DNA from: Microbacterium forte
Lineage (GTDB): Bacteria > Actinomycetota > Actinomycetes > Actinomycetales > Microbacteriaceae
Direction of reading: 5' to 3'
Assembly: GCF_031885415.1 (NCBI RefSeq)
Contig: NZ_CP116871.1
Coordinates: 992,001-1,056,000, forward strand
Length of the DNA stretch: 64,000 nt
Shown here: positions 22,687 to 31,373 of the stretch, piece after piece
Layout: each line of letters opens with the position of its first letter
How positions within the stretch are numbered: position 1 is the stretch's first letter
Notes under the pieces: generated by a model
Told to the model about the DNA's origin: nothing
Databases searched by the model: none
The model's input: only the letters and a program-made list of their open reading frames with translations
Program-made: the position numbers and the translations under genes

Positions 22687-24891
22687 ATGACTTCCCGTGC
22701 CGACACCGTCGTCGCACTCCGCGCCTCAGGCGTCGTCTTCGTTCTCCAGATCTCCGCCCCCATCCCCCGTGTCCTGCACTGGGGCGCAGACCTCGGCGAG
22801 TCCACAGCCGCGACGGCATACGCGCTGGCGCTGACCGCCAGCCCCGCTCAGCTCAACAACTCCCCCGACATCCCCCGCTCGTTCTCCGCTCTGCCCACGG
22901 AGTACGAGGGCTGGTCAGGAACACCCGCACTGTCCGGACACGCGCAGGGCCGCGCGACGACGCCGCGACCACGGCTCGTTCGGCACGACGTGGTCATCCC
23001 GTCAGACGGAGTCGGCGGCCGCATCGCGCTCGAGTTCGAGGACGAGGTCTGCGGCATCCGCACCGAGCTGCGGTATCACCTCGACGCGCACGGAGTGCTC
23101 GCCGTCGACGCCTCGCTGACCAGAGCCGCAGAACTCAGCCCGCGGATCGGAGACACCGCGTATACGGTCGGCGCGTTCCTCGCCCTGCTCCCCCTTCCCG
23201 AACGCGCGACGGAGATCCTGGATTTCACGGGCAAGTGGTGTCGTGAGCGGTCTCCGCAGAGGTCGCCGTTCGGGTTCGGAACGCACCTGCGGTCCGCACA
23301 CCGTGGCAAGCCCGGCCATGACTCTCCCTTCCTCTTCGCGGCCGGCACCGAGGGCTTCGGATTCGGTCACGGCGAGATCTGGGCCGTGCACCTCGCATGG
23401 AGCGGCGAGCAGCAGTACCTCGCTGAGCGCCTTCCCGAGGGCGCGGGGGCATTCAGCTCGGTCCTCGGCGCCGGCGAGGACCTGCACCCGGGCGAGATCA
23501 TCCTCGAGGACGGCGAGCGCTATGACGCGCCGACCGCCCTGTTCGTCTGGTCAGACGACGGCCTCGACGCGATCAGCGATCGACTGCACCGGCGACTTCG
23601 CGCGCGGGACTCGCACCCGCGCGGCCCGCGCCCGCTGGTCCTCAACACCTGGGAGGCCGTCTACTTCGATCACGACCTCGCCCGCCTGACTGCCCTGATC
23701 GAGAGGGCTGCAGAGGTGGGTGTCGAGCGCATCGTCCTCGACGACGGTTGGTTCCGCGGTCGGCGGGAGGCGGATGCCGGCCTCGGCGACTGGTTCGTCG
23801 ATGAGGACGTCTGGCCGCAGGGACTCAGCCCGCTGGTCGATGTCGTCCGCGCACACGGCATGCAGTTCGGCCTGTGGTTCGAACCCGAAATGATCAACCT
23901 CGACTCCGACCTCGCCCGGTCGCATCCTGACTGGGTCCTCGGGCCCGCCGAAGGATTCGGGCCCGAATCCCGATCACAGCACGTGCTGGACATCGCCAGG
24001 CCCGAGGCATACGAATACCTTCTCGAACGCATCGACGCGCTGGTCCGCGAGCATTCGATCGACTACCTCAAGTGGGACCACAACCGCGACCTCCTCGAGG
24101 CGGTGAGTCGCGGCACCGATGGCGATCGTCCGAGTGTGCATCGGCAGACCGAAGCGCTCTACCGGCTGCTCGACGAGCTCCGCCTGAGCCACCCGGACCT
24201 CGAGATCGAGACGTGCTCGGGTGGCGGCGGTCGGGTCGACCTCGGAATCCTCGACCGCACCGATCGCGTGTGGGCATCCGACTGCAACGATCCGGTCGAG
24301 CGGATCCAGATCGAACGGTGGACGCGCACGATCGTGCCACCCGAACTGATCGGATCTCACCTCGGGGCCGCTCGCTCGCACACCACGGCGCGGACCACCG
24401 ATCTGTCGTTCCGTCTCGTCACGTCGCTCACGGCTCACGCCGGCATCGAGCAGGACCTCACATCGGTGGACGACGACGAGCTGGCCGCGATCGCCCGCTG
24501 GGCCGGCATGTACCGGGAGTTCCGCGACCTGCTGCACAGTGGTCGCGTGGTGAACGCAGACCTCGCCGATCAGGCGACCTCGCTCTCGGGGATAGTCGCC
24601 CAGGACGGTTCCGCGGCGCTGTTCACGTGGAGCAGGTTCGCGACCTCGGCGGCGGGTCAGTCGGGTCGAGTGCGCTTCCCCGGGCTCGATGCGCACGCGG
24701 CGTACAGCGTCCGGATCCGCGAGGACCTCGGCTCCGCGAGTCGGCACGGGGGCGACCCCGTGTGGGTGACCACCGCTCTGGCGGGCGCGATCGACGTGCC
24801 GGGAGTGGTCCTGAGCACTGTGGGGGTTCCTCTCCCGACCCTCAACGCGCAGCAGGCGATGCTCATCGAGATCCGGCGCACCGACAGCTGA
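22687..24891 (+). CDS. Glycoside hydrolase family 36 alpha-galactosidase
   Basis: Retaining exo-alpha-galactosidase of 734 residues, cytoplasmic (no signal peptide). It should release galactose from imported raffinose- or galactomannan-type oligosaccharides. The (beta/alpha)8 domain carries the nucleophile D464 in YLKWDHNRD and the acid/base D532 in WASDCNDPVERIQIE. The motif GLWFEPEMIN and the ETCSGGGGR segment are also GH36 signatures. The N-terminal beta-supersandwich and C-terminal beta-domain give the usual size. GGAGG lies about 10 nt before the ATG. A predicted ROK operator sits just upstream. The secreted GH27 gene follows by 56 bp. Confidence 0.95.
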   Translation: MTSRADTVVALRASGVVFVLQISAPIPRVLHWGADLGESTAATAYALALTASPAQLNNSPDIPRSFSALPTEYEGWSGTPALSGHAQGRATTPRPRLVRHDVVIPSDGVGGRIALEFEDEVCGIRTELRYHLDAHGVLAVDASLTRAAELSPRIGDTAYTVGAFLALLPLPERATEILDFTGKWCRERSPQRSPFGFGTHLRSAHRGKPGHDSPFLFAAGTEGFGFGHGEIWAVHLAWSGEQQYLAERLPEGAGAFSSVLGAGEDLHPGEIILEDGERYDAPTALFVWSDDGLDAISDRLHRRLRARDSHPRGPRPLVLNTWEAVYFDHDLARLTALIERAAEVGVERIVLDDGWFRGRREADAGLGDWFVDEDVWPQGLSPLVDVVRAHGMQFGLWFEPEMINLDSDLARSHPDWVLGPAEGFGPESRSQHVLDIARPEAYEYLLERIDALVREHSIDYLKWDHNRDLLEAVSRGTDGDRPSVHRQTEALYRLLDELRLSHPDLEIETCSGGGGRVDLGILDRTDRVWASDCNDPVERIQIERWTRTIVPPELIGSHLGAARSHTTARTTDLSFRLVTSLTAHAGIEQDLTSVDDDELAAIARWAGMYREFRDLLHSGRVVNADLADQATSLSGIVAQDGSAALFTWSRFATSAAGQSGRVRFPGLDAHAAYSVRIREDLGSASRHGGDPVWVTTALAGAIDVPGVVLSTVGVPLPTLNAQQAMLIEIRRTDS

Positions 24892-24947
24892 CACCCCGAC
24901 TCTTCCTTCCCATCCACACGACAGAGCAGTCGAACGAGAGGAAAGCA

Positions 24948-27647
24948 ATGAAGACCCATCGACAGAGAAGGCGAGCGGCCTCGATCACCGGGGCACTCGC
25001 CGCAACCGCACTCGTCCTGAGTCTCGCCCCCGGCGCGACCTGGGCGACTGCGGCGACGCCCACCCCGACGCCTGCGCCGGAAGCGACCCCGGTCTCCACG
25101 CCGTCACCACCCGCGGAGGACTCTCCCGAGACGCCGCCCCCGGCGGAGGACTCTCCCGAGACGCCGCCCCCGGCGGAGGACTCTCCCGAGACGCCGCCCC
25201 CGGCGGAGGAATCCCCCGAGACCACGCCCCCGACGGAGGATCCGACGCCGACCGAATCCGAGCCCGCCCCCTCGGCCTCGCCCGATGCCACCCAGGCACC
25301 GCCGGCGAAGGAGGCGGCGAAAGCCACGTCGGACGCCGACGACGGGATCTCCGAGCTGTCCGCGAAGCCCTACATGGGCTGGAGCAGCTACAGCATGCAG
25401 GTCTACGAGGGCGGCCAGTGGATCACCGCCGATCAGATCATGGCGCAGTCCGATGCCATGCACGACAAGCTGCAGGACTTCGGCTACGAATACATCAACA
25501 TCGACGCAGGGTGGAACGGCGGCCAGGACGAGTACGGACGCCCGATACCCAGCACGACGCTGTTCCCCGACGGGCTGGATGCCGTGATCGACCACGTGCA
25601 CGGCAACGGCCAGAAGGTCGGCCTGTACCTCATCCCCGGCATGAGCCTGGAGACCGCTCAGAAGGCGCTTCCGATCTACAACGCGCCGGGCTGCACCACC
25701 GAGAACCTGCTCAAGCAGCCCCTGCAGCAGGGTGACTACTGGGGCTTCGGCTACCGCTTGGATTTCGACAACCCCTGCACGCAGAAGTACATCGACTCGA
25801 TCGCCGACCTGCTCGGCGAGTGGGGTGTGGACTTCATCAAGTTCGACAGCGTGACGCCGGGTTCCGGCATCGGCGACCTCTCGATGGATGCTCGCGAGGA
25901 GGTGGCCGCCTGGTCTGAGGCTCTCGAACGCAACGGCATCTGGTTCGAGCTGTCGTGGGCGGTCGACATCAACTACGCCGACTACTGGAAGCAGTACGCC
26001 GACGGCTGGCGCATCGACTGGGACGTCGAGTGCTATTGCGGCGACGAGGCGCTGACGACCTGGGAGAACGTCGCGCGTCTGTTCCCGCGGCTCTCCGACT
26101 GGTGGCGCCACGCCGGACCCGCCGGATGGAACGACCTCGACTCCCTCAATGTCGGAAACGGCAGGATGGACGGCCTCACCCGCGACGAACGGCGCACGGC
26201 GACGACGCTGTGGGCGACATCTGCCGCCCCGATGTACCTCGGCAACGACCTCACGAACCTCGACGAGTTCGGCCTCGACCTGATCACCAATCGCGAGGTC
26301 ATAGCCGTGAACCAGGCGGGTGTCCCCGCGCGACCGGTCTGGACCGGCACGAAGCAGCAGGTCTGGTACGCACTCAACCCCGATGGCACATATACGGTCG
26401 CGCTGTACAACCTCGGTCGTGCAGACGCCGACATCACCGTCGACTGGTCTGACATCGGTCTCGACGGATCCGCGAAGATCCGCGACCTCTGGGCCGGCAA
26501 GAACCTGGGCACGGAGGCCGACGGCTTCACAGCCGAGAGCGTGCCGATCCATGGTGTGCGTCTGCTGAAGGTGACGCCAGCGAAGCAGGCCGTGCTCACG
26601 GTGAACGATGACTCGCTGCGCGTCGGCTACGACGGAGACTGGATCCGCAACGACGGCAACGAAGTCCCGGCGACATCGCAGCCGTTCACCGTCGCCGTGT
26701 CCGACACCCCGGGGGGTGGCACGCCCACCCCGCCCGCCACAGGTCTCACGGTGACGCTGAACGACGACGATGCACGCATCGGCTACAGCGGCTCGTGGGG
26801 GGACAGCAACAATCGAGGACTCGGCGATCACGGCGACGATGTGCACTACGCAGAGACCAACGGAGCGGCGTTCGAGTACACGTTCCAAGGCACCGGCATC
26901 CAATACGTCACCGAGAAGCACGAGTCGCAGGGAGAGGTCGAGATCTACCTCGACGGTCAGCTCGTGGAGACCGTGGACACGTCGCTTCCTGCGGCGGACG
27001 GCCGACTCTCGCAGCAGGTCGTCTACGGCGTCGCCGACCTCGCGAGCGGGAGCCACACCCTGCGTGTGGTGAAGAAGTCCGGCTCCTTCATGCTCCTCGA
27101 CAAGCTGGTCGTCACGCTCGACAGCCAGCTGAGCACGACCTCGGGAGCCTTCAACAAGGCCGCGCCCGCCGATGTCGCCGTCGACGTGCTGCGGGATCCC
27201 GGCGAGCTCGCCTCGATCAGCGTCGCCGGCGATGCGCTCGAGCGCGACGTCGACTTCACGCTGTCAGGCAGCACGGTCACGATCCGCTCGTCGTACCTTG
27301 CGACGCTTCCCGTCGGCGATACGATCCTGGACTTCGACTTCACGGGAGACCACCTCGATGACGTGCACGCCACCGTGGCTGACGGAGCGTCCGTGGCATT
27401 CAGCTTCCGCGGAACCGGCGTCTCGTGGATCGGTCCGAAGGGCCCTGACCAGGGCACGGTCGACGTCTACATCGACGGCAAGAAGGTCGAGAGCATCGAC
27501 ACTCACAACGAATCGCGCGTCTCGACCCAGGAGCTGTTCTCCGTCTCGGGTCTGAAAGACAAGGAGCACACGATCAAGATCGTGAAGACGTCGGGAGACG
27601 TGCTGCGCACGGACGTGTTCCGGTACACGGTCAAGAAGGTCGGCTGA
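24948..27647 (+). CDS. Secreted multidomain GH27 glycosidase with X2 and beta-sandwich modules
   Basis: Exported 899-residue enzyme. Signal peptide to about residue 35, a Pro/Glu/Ser/Thr linker with 10-residue PAEDSPETPP repeats (about 54-95), then a GH27 barrel from about residue 140 (KPYMGWSSYSMQ). The predicted nucleophile is D300 in FIKFDSV and the acid/base D359 in WRIDWDV. Most GH27 enzymes are alpha-galactosidases; some are arabinopyranosidases or isomaltodextranases, so specificity is open. The C-terminal part has a truncated module (NDDSLRVGYDGDW), a full beta-sandwich (NDDDARIGYSGSW), an X2-type Ig domain (GAFNKAAPADVAVDV) and a second sandwich (FRGTGVSWIGPKG). GAGAGGAAAGCA precedes the ATG. 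Probably an external polysaccharide trimmer feeding the importer. Confidence 0.9.
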   Translation: MKTHRQRRRAASITGALAATALVLSLAPGATWATAATPTPTPAPEATPVSTPSPPAEDSPETPPPAEDSPETPPPAEDSPETPPPAEESPETTPPTEDPTPTESEPAPSASPDATQAPPAKEAAKATSDADDGISELSAKPYMGWSSYSMQVYEGGQWITADQIMAQSDAMHDKLQDFGYEYINIDAGWNGGQDEYGRPIPSTTLFPDGLDAVIDHVHGNGQKVGLYLIPGMSLETAQKALPIYNAPGCTTENLLKQPLQQGDYWGFGYRLDFDNPCTQKYIDSIADLLGEWGVDFIKFDSVTPGSGIGDLSMDAREEVAAWSEALERNGIWFELSWAVDINYADYWKQYADGWRIDWDVECYCGDEALTTWENVARLFPRLSDWWRHAGPAGWNDLDSLNVGNGRMDGLTRDERRTATTLWATSAAPMYLGNDLTNLDEFGLDLITNREVIAVNQAGVPARPVWTGTKQQVWYALNPDGTYTVALYNLGRADADITVDWSDIGLDGSAKIRDLWAGKNLGTEADGFTAESVPIHGVRLLKVTPAKQAVLTVNDDSLRVGYDGDWIRNDGNEVPATSQPFTVAVSDTPGGGTPTPPATGLTVTLNDDDARIGYSGSWGDSNNRGLGDHGDDVHYAETNGAAFEYTFQGTGIQYVTEKHESQGEVEIYLDGQLVETVDTSLPAADGRLSQQVVYGVADLASGSHTLRVVKKSGSFMLLDKLVVTLDSQLSTTSGAFNKAAPADVAVDVLRDPGELASISVAGDALERDVDFTLSGSTVTIRSSYLATLPVGDTILDFDFTGDHLDDVHATVADGASVAFSFRGTGVSWIGPKGPDQGTVDVYIDGKKVESIDTHNESRVSTQELFSVSGLKDKEHTIKIVKTSGDVLRTDVFRYTVKKVG
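25111..25230 (+). repeat. Four tandem 30-bp repeats in the GH27 linker
   Basis: Units begin at 25111, 25141, 25171 and 25201. The first three are identical except for the second base of unit 1, and the fourth is diverged. Each encodes ten residues of a PAEDSPETPP linker. Unit number can change in frame by slippage, altering linker length. Confidence 0.93.
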
Positions 27648-27650
27648 TCA

Positions 27651-27683
27651 CTGCCGGGGCGGGCCTCGCGCCCGCCCCGGCAG
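27651..27683 (+). terminator. Intrinsic-type hairpin after the GH27 gene
   Basis: CTGCCGGGGCGGGC and GCCCGCCCCGGCAG form a 14-bp GC-rich stem with a CTCGC loop, 3 bp after the GH27 stop. No T-tract follows. Confidence 0.75.
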
Positions 27684-27731
27684 CACCCGTGCGCCTCGCG
27701 GATGTCCGCGTCCGGGTGCATACTCTGCGGC

Positions 27732-28133
27732 ATGGAGATCACACTCGCACAGCCCGCGGGACTCGTCGTGAGCCCCGCATTCAGTCATGTCGCCGTCGTC
27801 CCCCCAGGGGCCACGACGATCCACATCGGCGGCCAGAACGGCGTCGACGAGACCGGCGCGCTCGTCTCGGCGGATGCCGCCGAGCAGTCGCTCCGAGCGG
27901 TTCAGAACGCCCGCATCGCCCTCGAGTCAGCGGGCGCGAGCCTCGACGACGTCATCAGCTGGACCATCTATATCCATCAGGATGCTGATCTGCGCGCTGC
28001 CTACGGCGCCGTCGCATCCACGCTCGCGCGCGACGGCGCCCCTCCCCTGGTGACCGCAGCCCTGGTGGCCGGTCTCGGCGTCCCCGGAGCAGTGATCGAG
28101 GTGAGCGCGATCGCCGCTGTCATCCGCGAATGA
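27732..28133 (+). CDS. RidA/YjgF/YER057c-family protein
   Basis: A 133-residue protein of the family that hydrolyses reactive enamine/imine intermediates from PLP enzymes. Visible features are IHIGGQNGVDETGALVSADAAEQSLRAVQNARIALESAGASLDDVISWTIYI and the C-terminal PGAVIEVSAIAAV. The catalytic Arg of RidA proper (in the R-x-L-x-E context, near residue 105) appears replaced in TAALVAGLGVPGAVIEVSA, so it may belong to a non-RidA subgroup with a different role. A CATACT -10 (27719-27724) ends 7 nt before the ATG and no ribosome site is seen, suggesting a leaderless transcript. Convergent with dinB. Confidence 0.85.
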   Translation: MEITLAQPAGLVVSPAFSHVAVVPPGATTIHIGGQNGVDETGALVSADAAEQSLRAVQNARIALESAGASLDDVISWTIYIHQDADLRAAYGAVASTLARDGAPPLVTAALVAGLGVPGAVIEVSAIAAVIRE

Positions 28134-28153
28134 CCTGACCCGGCGTCAGCTGT

Positions 28154-29230
28154 TCAGATTCTGCCCCGCACCGGCGTCCGCTCGGCCGAGTCGCCGCCGT
28201 CCGGCATGGCCATCTCGGCGCGAACACCGAGCAGTCGCACCTCACGGTCGCGATCGAGCGTGTCACCGAGAGCGAGAGCCGCATCGACGACCTCGGCCCG
28301 CTCGGTCGTCGGCTCTGACAGCTTGCGACCGAAGGTCTTCGTCTCGAACGGTGCGTAACGCACCTTGAGGTGCACGCGGACGACCGCGCGCCCCTCGGAG
28401 GCGCAGTCGTCGAAGGCCTGCCCGGCCAGATCGACCAGCGCCGAGCGCACCTCCGCGGGCGTCGTGAGGTTCTGCTGGAAGGTCGTCTCACGGCTGTGGC
28501 TGCGTGCCACCCAGGGGGTGCTGTCGACCACAGCAGGTCCGAGACCCGACCCCAGACCGTGATACCAGACGCCCATCCGGGGACCGAACTCCGCGGTGAG
28601 CTGGCCCTCATCGGCCTCAGCCAGCTCACGGACGGTCGTGATGCCGTGGGCTGCGAGCCTCTTCTGCACCTTCGGCCCCACACCCCAGAGCCCCCGCGTG
28701 GGCTTGTCACCCATCACCTCGAACCAGTTGTCGGCGGTGAGCCGGAACACTCCTCGGGGCTTGCCGAACTCGGTGGCGATCTTGGCGCGCACCTTGTTGT
28801 CTCCGATACCGACCGAGCAGTGCAGCCCGGTCGCCTCGAGCACCGCGCTCTGAGCGAGGCGCGCGATCCCCTCAGGATCATCGGTCGTGACGCCGAGGAA
28901 GCACTCGTCCCAGCCGATGACCTCGAGCACCACCCCTGGCAGCGCGCGCAGCGTCGACATCACCTCCGTCGACGCCGACTCGTAGGCGTCGTGATCCACC
29001 GGCAGGAAGACAGCGTTCTCGGGCGCCTTGCGCGCCGCGATCTTCAACGGCATCCCGGATCCGATGCCGAACTCGCGCGCCTCGTACGACGCCGTCGACA
29101 CGACGGCTCGCTCCGTGGGATCCCCCCTGCCGCCGACGATCACAGGGAGCCCCGCGAGCTCGGGTCTGCGCAGCACCTCGACCGCAGCGATGAACTGGTC
29201 CATGTCCACGTGCAGAACCCAGTCGCTCAT
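28154..29230 (-). CDS. dinB: DNA polymerase IV (Y family)
   Basis: Translesion polymerase of 358 residues. Catalytic acidic residues are present: D9 and D11 in HVDMDQF and the DE pair in GWDECFLG. These motifs depart from the usual DMDCF and SIDEAYLD. The helix-hairpin-helix GLWGVGPKVQKRLAAHGI and the little-finger domain follow. I see no QxxLF clamp-binding peptide at the C-terminus (ERTPVRGRI), as in the DinB2-type proteins of actinobacteria. The ATG at 29230 has only a weak ribosome site. No LexA box is visible upstream, in contrast to the small genes at 9.4 kb. Convergent with the RidA-family gene. Confidence 0.92.
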   Translation of the reverse strand: MSDWVLHVDMDQFIAAVEVLRRPELAGLPVIVGGRGDPTERAVVSTASYEAREFGIGSGMPLKIAARKAPENAVFLPVDHDAYESASTEVMSTLRALPGVVLEVIGWDECFLGVTTDDPEGIARLAQSAVLEATGLHCSVGIGDNKVRAKIATEFGKPRGVFRLTADNWFEVMGDKPTRGLWGVGPKVQKRLAAHGITTVRELAEADEGQLTAEFGPRMGVWYHGLGSGLGPAVVDSTPWVARSHSRETTFQQNLTTPAEVRSALVDLAGQAFDDCASEGRAVVRVHLKVRYAPFETKTFGRKLSEPTTERAEVVDAALALGDTLDRDREVRLLGVRAEMAMPDGGDSAERTPVRGRI

Positions 29231-29292
29231 GCATCGAGTGTGGCCCGTGTCACTCGGGAAGTCACCCCTCGCACACGATCAGCGCGCGGTGC

Positions 29293-29685
29293 TCAGCTGA
29301 TCGAGATGCCGATCGCCGTCGCGATCACGGCGAGCAGCGGCAGAGTGCCCTGCATCGCGGCCGCCCGCAGCTTGGTGCGGTCGGAGAGCACGAGCACCAG
29401 TGCCGCGGCGAGCATCATCCCCGTGCCGGCGAAGACCAGAGTCAGCCCGATCGTCGTGAGGCCGATGATCACGAAGCCGACGCCGAGCAGCGCGGTCAGC
29501 GCCAGGAAGAGGTTGTAGAAGCCCTGATTGAAGGCGAGGGCCTTCATCGTGACGGCGTCGGCCTCGCTGGCGACGCCGAAGATCTTCCTCGTCTCAGGTT
29601 CGGTCCACTTGAGCGATTCGAGCGCGAAGATGAAGACGTGGAAGGCGGCAGCGGCCGCGGCGAGGACGAGTCCGACGATGAGCAT
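29293..29685 (-). CDS. DUF1304 family membrane protein
   Basis: A 130-residue protein with four transmembrane helices, beginning MLIVGLVLAAAAAAFHVFIFALESLKW. The motif HVFIFALES-x-x-W, followed by KIFG and KALAFNQGFYNLFLAL, is the DUF1304 signature. The role of the family is unknown. The start is the ATG at 29685; the longer open frame upstream runs into the neighbouring gene. It lies 62 bp beyond dinB and 29 bp downstream of the CPBP-like gene on the same strand. Confidence 0.87.
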   Translation of the reverse strand: MLIVGLVLAAAAAAFHVFIFALESLKWTEPETRKIFGVASEADAVTMKALAFNQGFYNLFLALTALLGVGFVIIGLTTIGLTLVFAGTGMMLAAALVLVLSDRTKLRAAAMQGTLPLLAVIATAIGISIS

Positions 29686-29714
29686 GACTCGATCGTATCG
29701 ACCCTCGCGTGCTG

Positions 29715-30608
29715 TCAGATCAGGAAGATCGGCAGCAGCCCGGGGTTGTGCGCGTGCACGAGCACGGCGAAGACGACAGCGTCGAAGAGCAGATGCACGG
29801 TCACGACATAGGCGAGCGAGTGCGTCCGCATGAAGATGAACCCCTGCAGTAGCGCGAACGGGATGGTGAGCAGCGGACCCCACTCGCGGTAGCCGAGCTC
29901 CCACAGGAAGGAGACGAACACGATCATCTGCAGCACGTTGGCGAGGGCATCGGGAAAGTGTCTGCGCAGCAGTGCGAACACGGTGCAGATGAAGAACAGC
30001 TCGTCCCAGATGCCGACTGCGCCGACGCCGACGAACAGCCGCGCGATGAGCTCGGGCGAGTCGACGACCGGCCAGTTCTGATAGACCCCGCTCGTGATGA
30101 AGTAGAAGGGCAGGATCAGCCAGCCGAGCACCAGGACCGCCACCAGCCAGCCCCATTGCAGGCGCCCCCATCGCCGGTGTGCACGCCAGGGGAAACCGAT
30201 CGCCCGATCTCGGAAGACGAAGCGCGAGACGACGTACGGCACGGCGACCGCACCTCCGAGCGCCAGCGTGAAGCGCAGCATCGCCAGGTTGTCGAGCTCC
30301 GCCGCCAGCGGGATGACGCTCACGATGAGCATTCCGAGCGCGATCAACGAGAGGTCCCGGGTGAGCGAAGGCCGACGACTCGCTCCGATCACGCGAGCGC
30401 TCTCAGGCCGCGCGCCGACGGTCGCCGTCTGATCCGGGGACGAGGGCACACGCCGTTCGACCAGCCAGGCGGCGCCGACGCCGAGCGCGAGCAGCACCCA
30501 GCCGAGCCAGGCGATCTGCACGACGAAGAACGCCGGTGCCGCAAGGCACACGAGCAGCGCAGGTGCGACGGCGGGCCAGGTGGTCGACGTGCGCTGGATG
30601 TCGATCAC
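29715..30608 (-). CDS. CPBP-like multispanning membrane protein (possible degenerate protease)
   Basis: A 297-residue membrane protein with about eight helices. It resembles the CPBP (CAAX protease/bacteriocin-processing, Abi) family. Motif 1 reads DELFFIC where EExxxR is expected, motif 2 lacks the usual His (FLWELG), and only the last motif is clear (HLLFD). It may therefore be inactive or use a different metal site. The start is the GTG at 30608, overlapping the trmB stop by 4 nt, so the two are coupled. The function is unknown; related proteins cleave prenylated or signal peptides, or give immunity to bacteriocins. Confidence 0.75.
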   Translation of the reverse strand: MIDIQRTSTTWPAVAPALLVCLAAPAFFVVQIAWLGWVLLALGVGAAWLVERRVPSSPDQTATVGARPESARVIGASRRPSLTRDLSLIALGMLIVSVIPLAAELDNLAMLRFTLALGGAVAVPYVVSRFVFRDRAIGFPWRAHRRWGRLQWGWLVAVLVLGWLILPFYFITSGVYQNWPVVDSPELIARLFVGVGAVGIWDELFFICTVFALLRRHFPDALANVLQMIVFVSFLWELGYREWGPLLTIPFALLQGFIFMRTHSLAYVVTVHLLFDAVVFAVLVHAHNPGLLPIFLI

Positions 30609-31330
30609 GCGCGCGGCTTCCGCCGATACACGAGATCGCGGATGTCGCGCCCCTTGGCGATCCCCTTGCGCTCGAAAGCCGTCATGACTCGTCCGTCGAA
30701 CCGCTCCGCCCAGTCACCGTCGAAAGCGCGCTCGAACAGCGGCTCGTCGTCGAGCACGTCGCGCATCTGGAGGGCGTAGTCCTCCCAGTCGGTCGCCAGG
30801 CGGAGGAGACCTCCGTCGCGAAGCGCGCGGGCGGCGGTGTCACCGAACCCCTGGCGGACGAGCCGGCGTTTGGTGTGCTTCTTCTTGTGCCACGGGTCGG
30901 GGAAGAAGATCCAGACCTCCGCTGCGGCTTCCTCGGGCAGGTAAGACGACAGCACCTCCGGCGCATTCGCCTCGACCACACGCACGTTGCGTGCGCCCTC
31001 GCGGTCGGCATCGAGCATCGTCCTCGCCAGCCCGGCGCGAAAGACCTCGACGGCGAGGAAGTCGTCATCGGGTCGCGACGACGCCGCGGCGACGATGGCG
31101 TGCCCCTGGCCGGATCCGATCTCGACGAACAGATCGGCCGCCCGTCCGTATTCGACGGTCGGGTCGAGCCTTGCTTCAGGGTGCACCGAGGTCCACGCGA
31201 CATCACGAGGGACATCCAGGAGGTAGTGCGGTCCGAGCTCTTCGAACGCGCGTTCCTGCGCGTCGGACATCCGGCCGCTGCGGCGCACGAAGGAGACCGG
31301 TTCGTCGCGGAAGGTGCGGGGTTCGGGCAT
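30605..31330 (-). CDS. trmB: tRNA (guanine-N7-)-methyltransferase
   Basis: SAM-dependent enzyme forming m7G46 in tRNA. The 241-residue protein has the SAM site VEIGSGQGHAIVAAA, the family motif FFPDPWHKKKHTKRR and C-terminal VYRRKPRA. The start is the ATG at 31330 (MPEPRTFRDEPV); the frame is open further upstream, but the family begins here. It lies 43 bp downstream of the DUF3097 gene and overlaps the next gene by 4 nt, so DUF3097-trmB-CPBP probably form one transcript. Confidence 0.95.
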   Translation of the reverse strand: MPEPRTFRDEPVSFVRRSGRMSDAQERAFEELGPHYLLDVPRDVAWTSVHPEARLDPTVEYGRAADLFVEIGSGQGHAIVAAASSRPDDDFLAVEVFRAGLARTMLDADREGARNVRVVEANAPEVLSSYLPEEAAAEVWIFFPDPWHKKKHTKRRLVRQGFGDTAARALRDGGLLRLATDWEDYALQMRDVLDDEPLFERAFDGDWAERFDGRVMTAFERKGIAKGRDIRDLVYRRKPRA

Positions 31331-31373
31331 GCTTCCAGGGTAGTCGGCGGCGATCGACGCCACAGACCGCGGA

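Noticed and set aside
25111..25230. CRISPR-like repeat array
   Set aside because: The 30-bp units are contiguous with no spacers and encode an in-frame linker.
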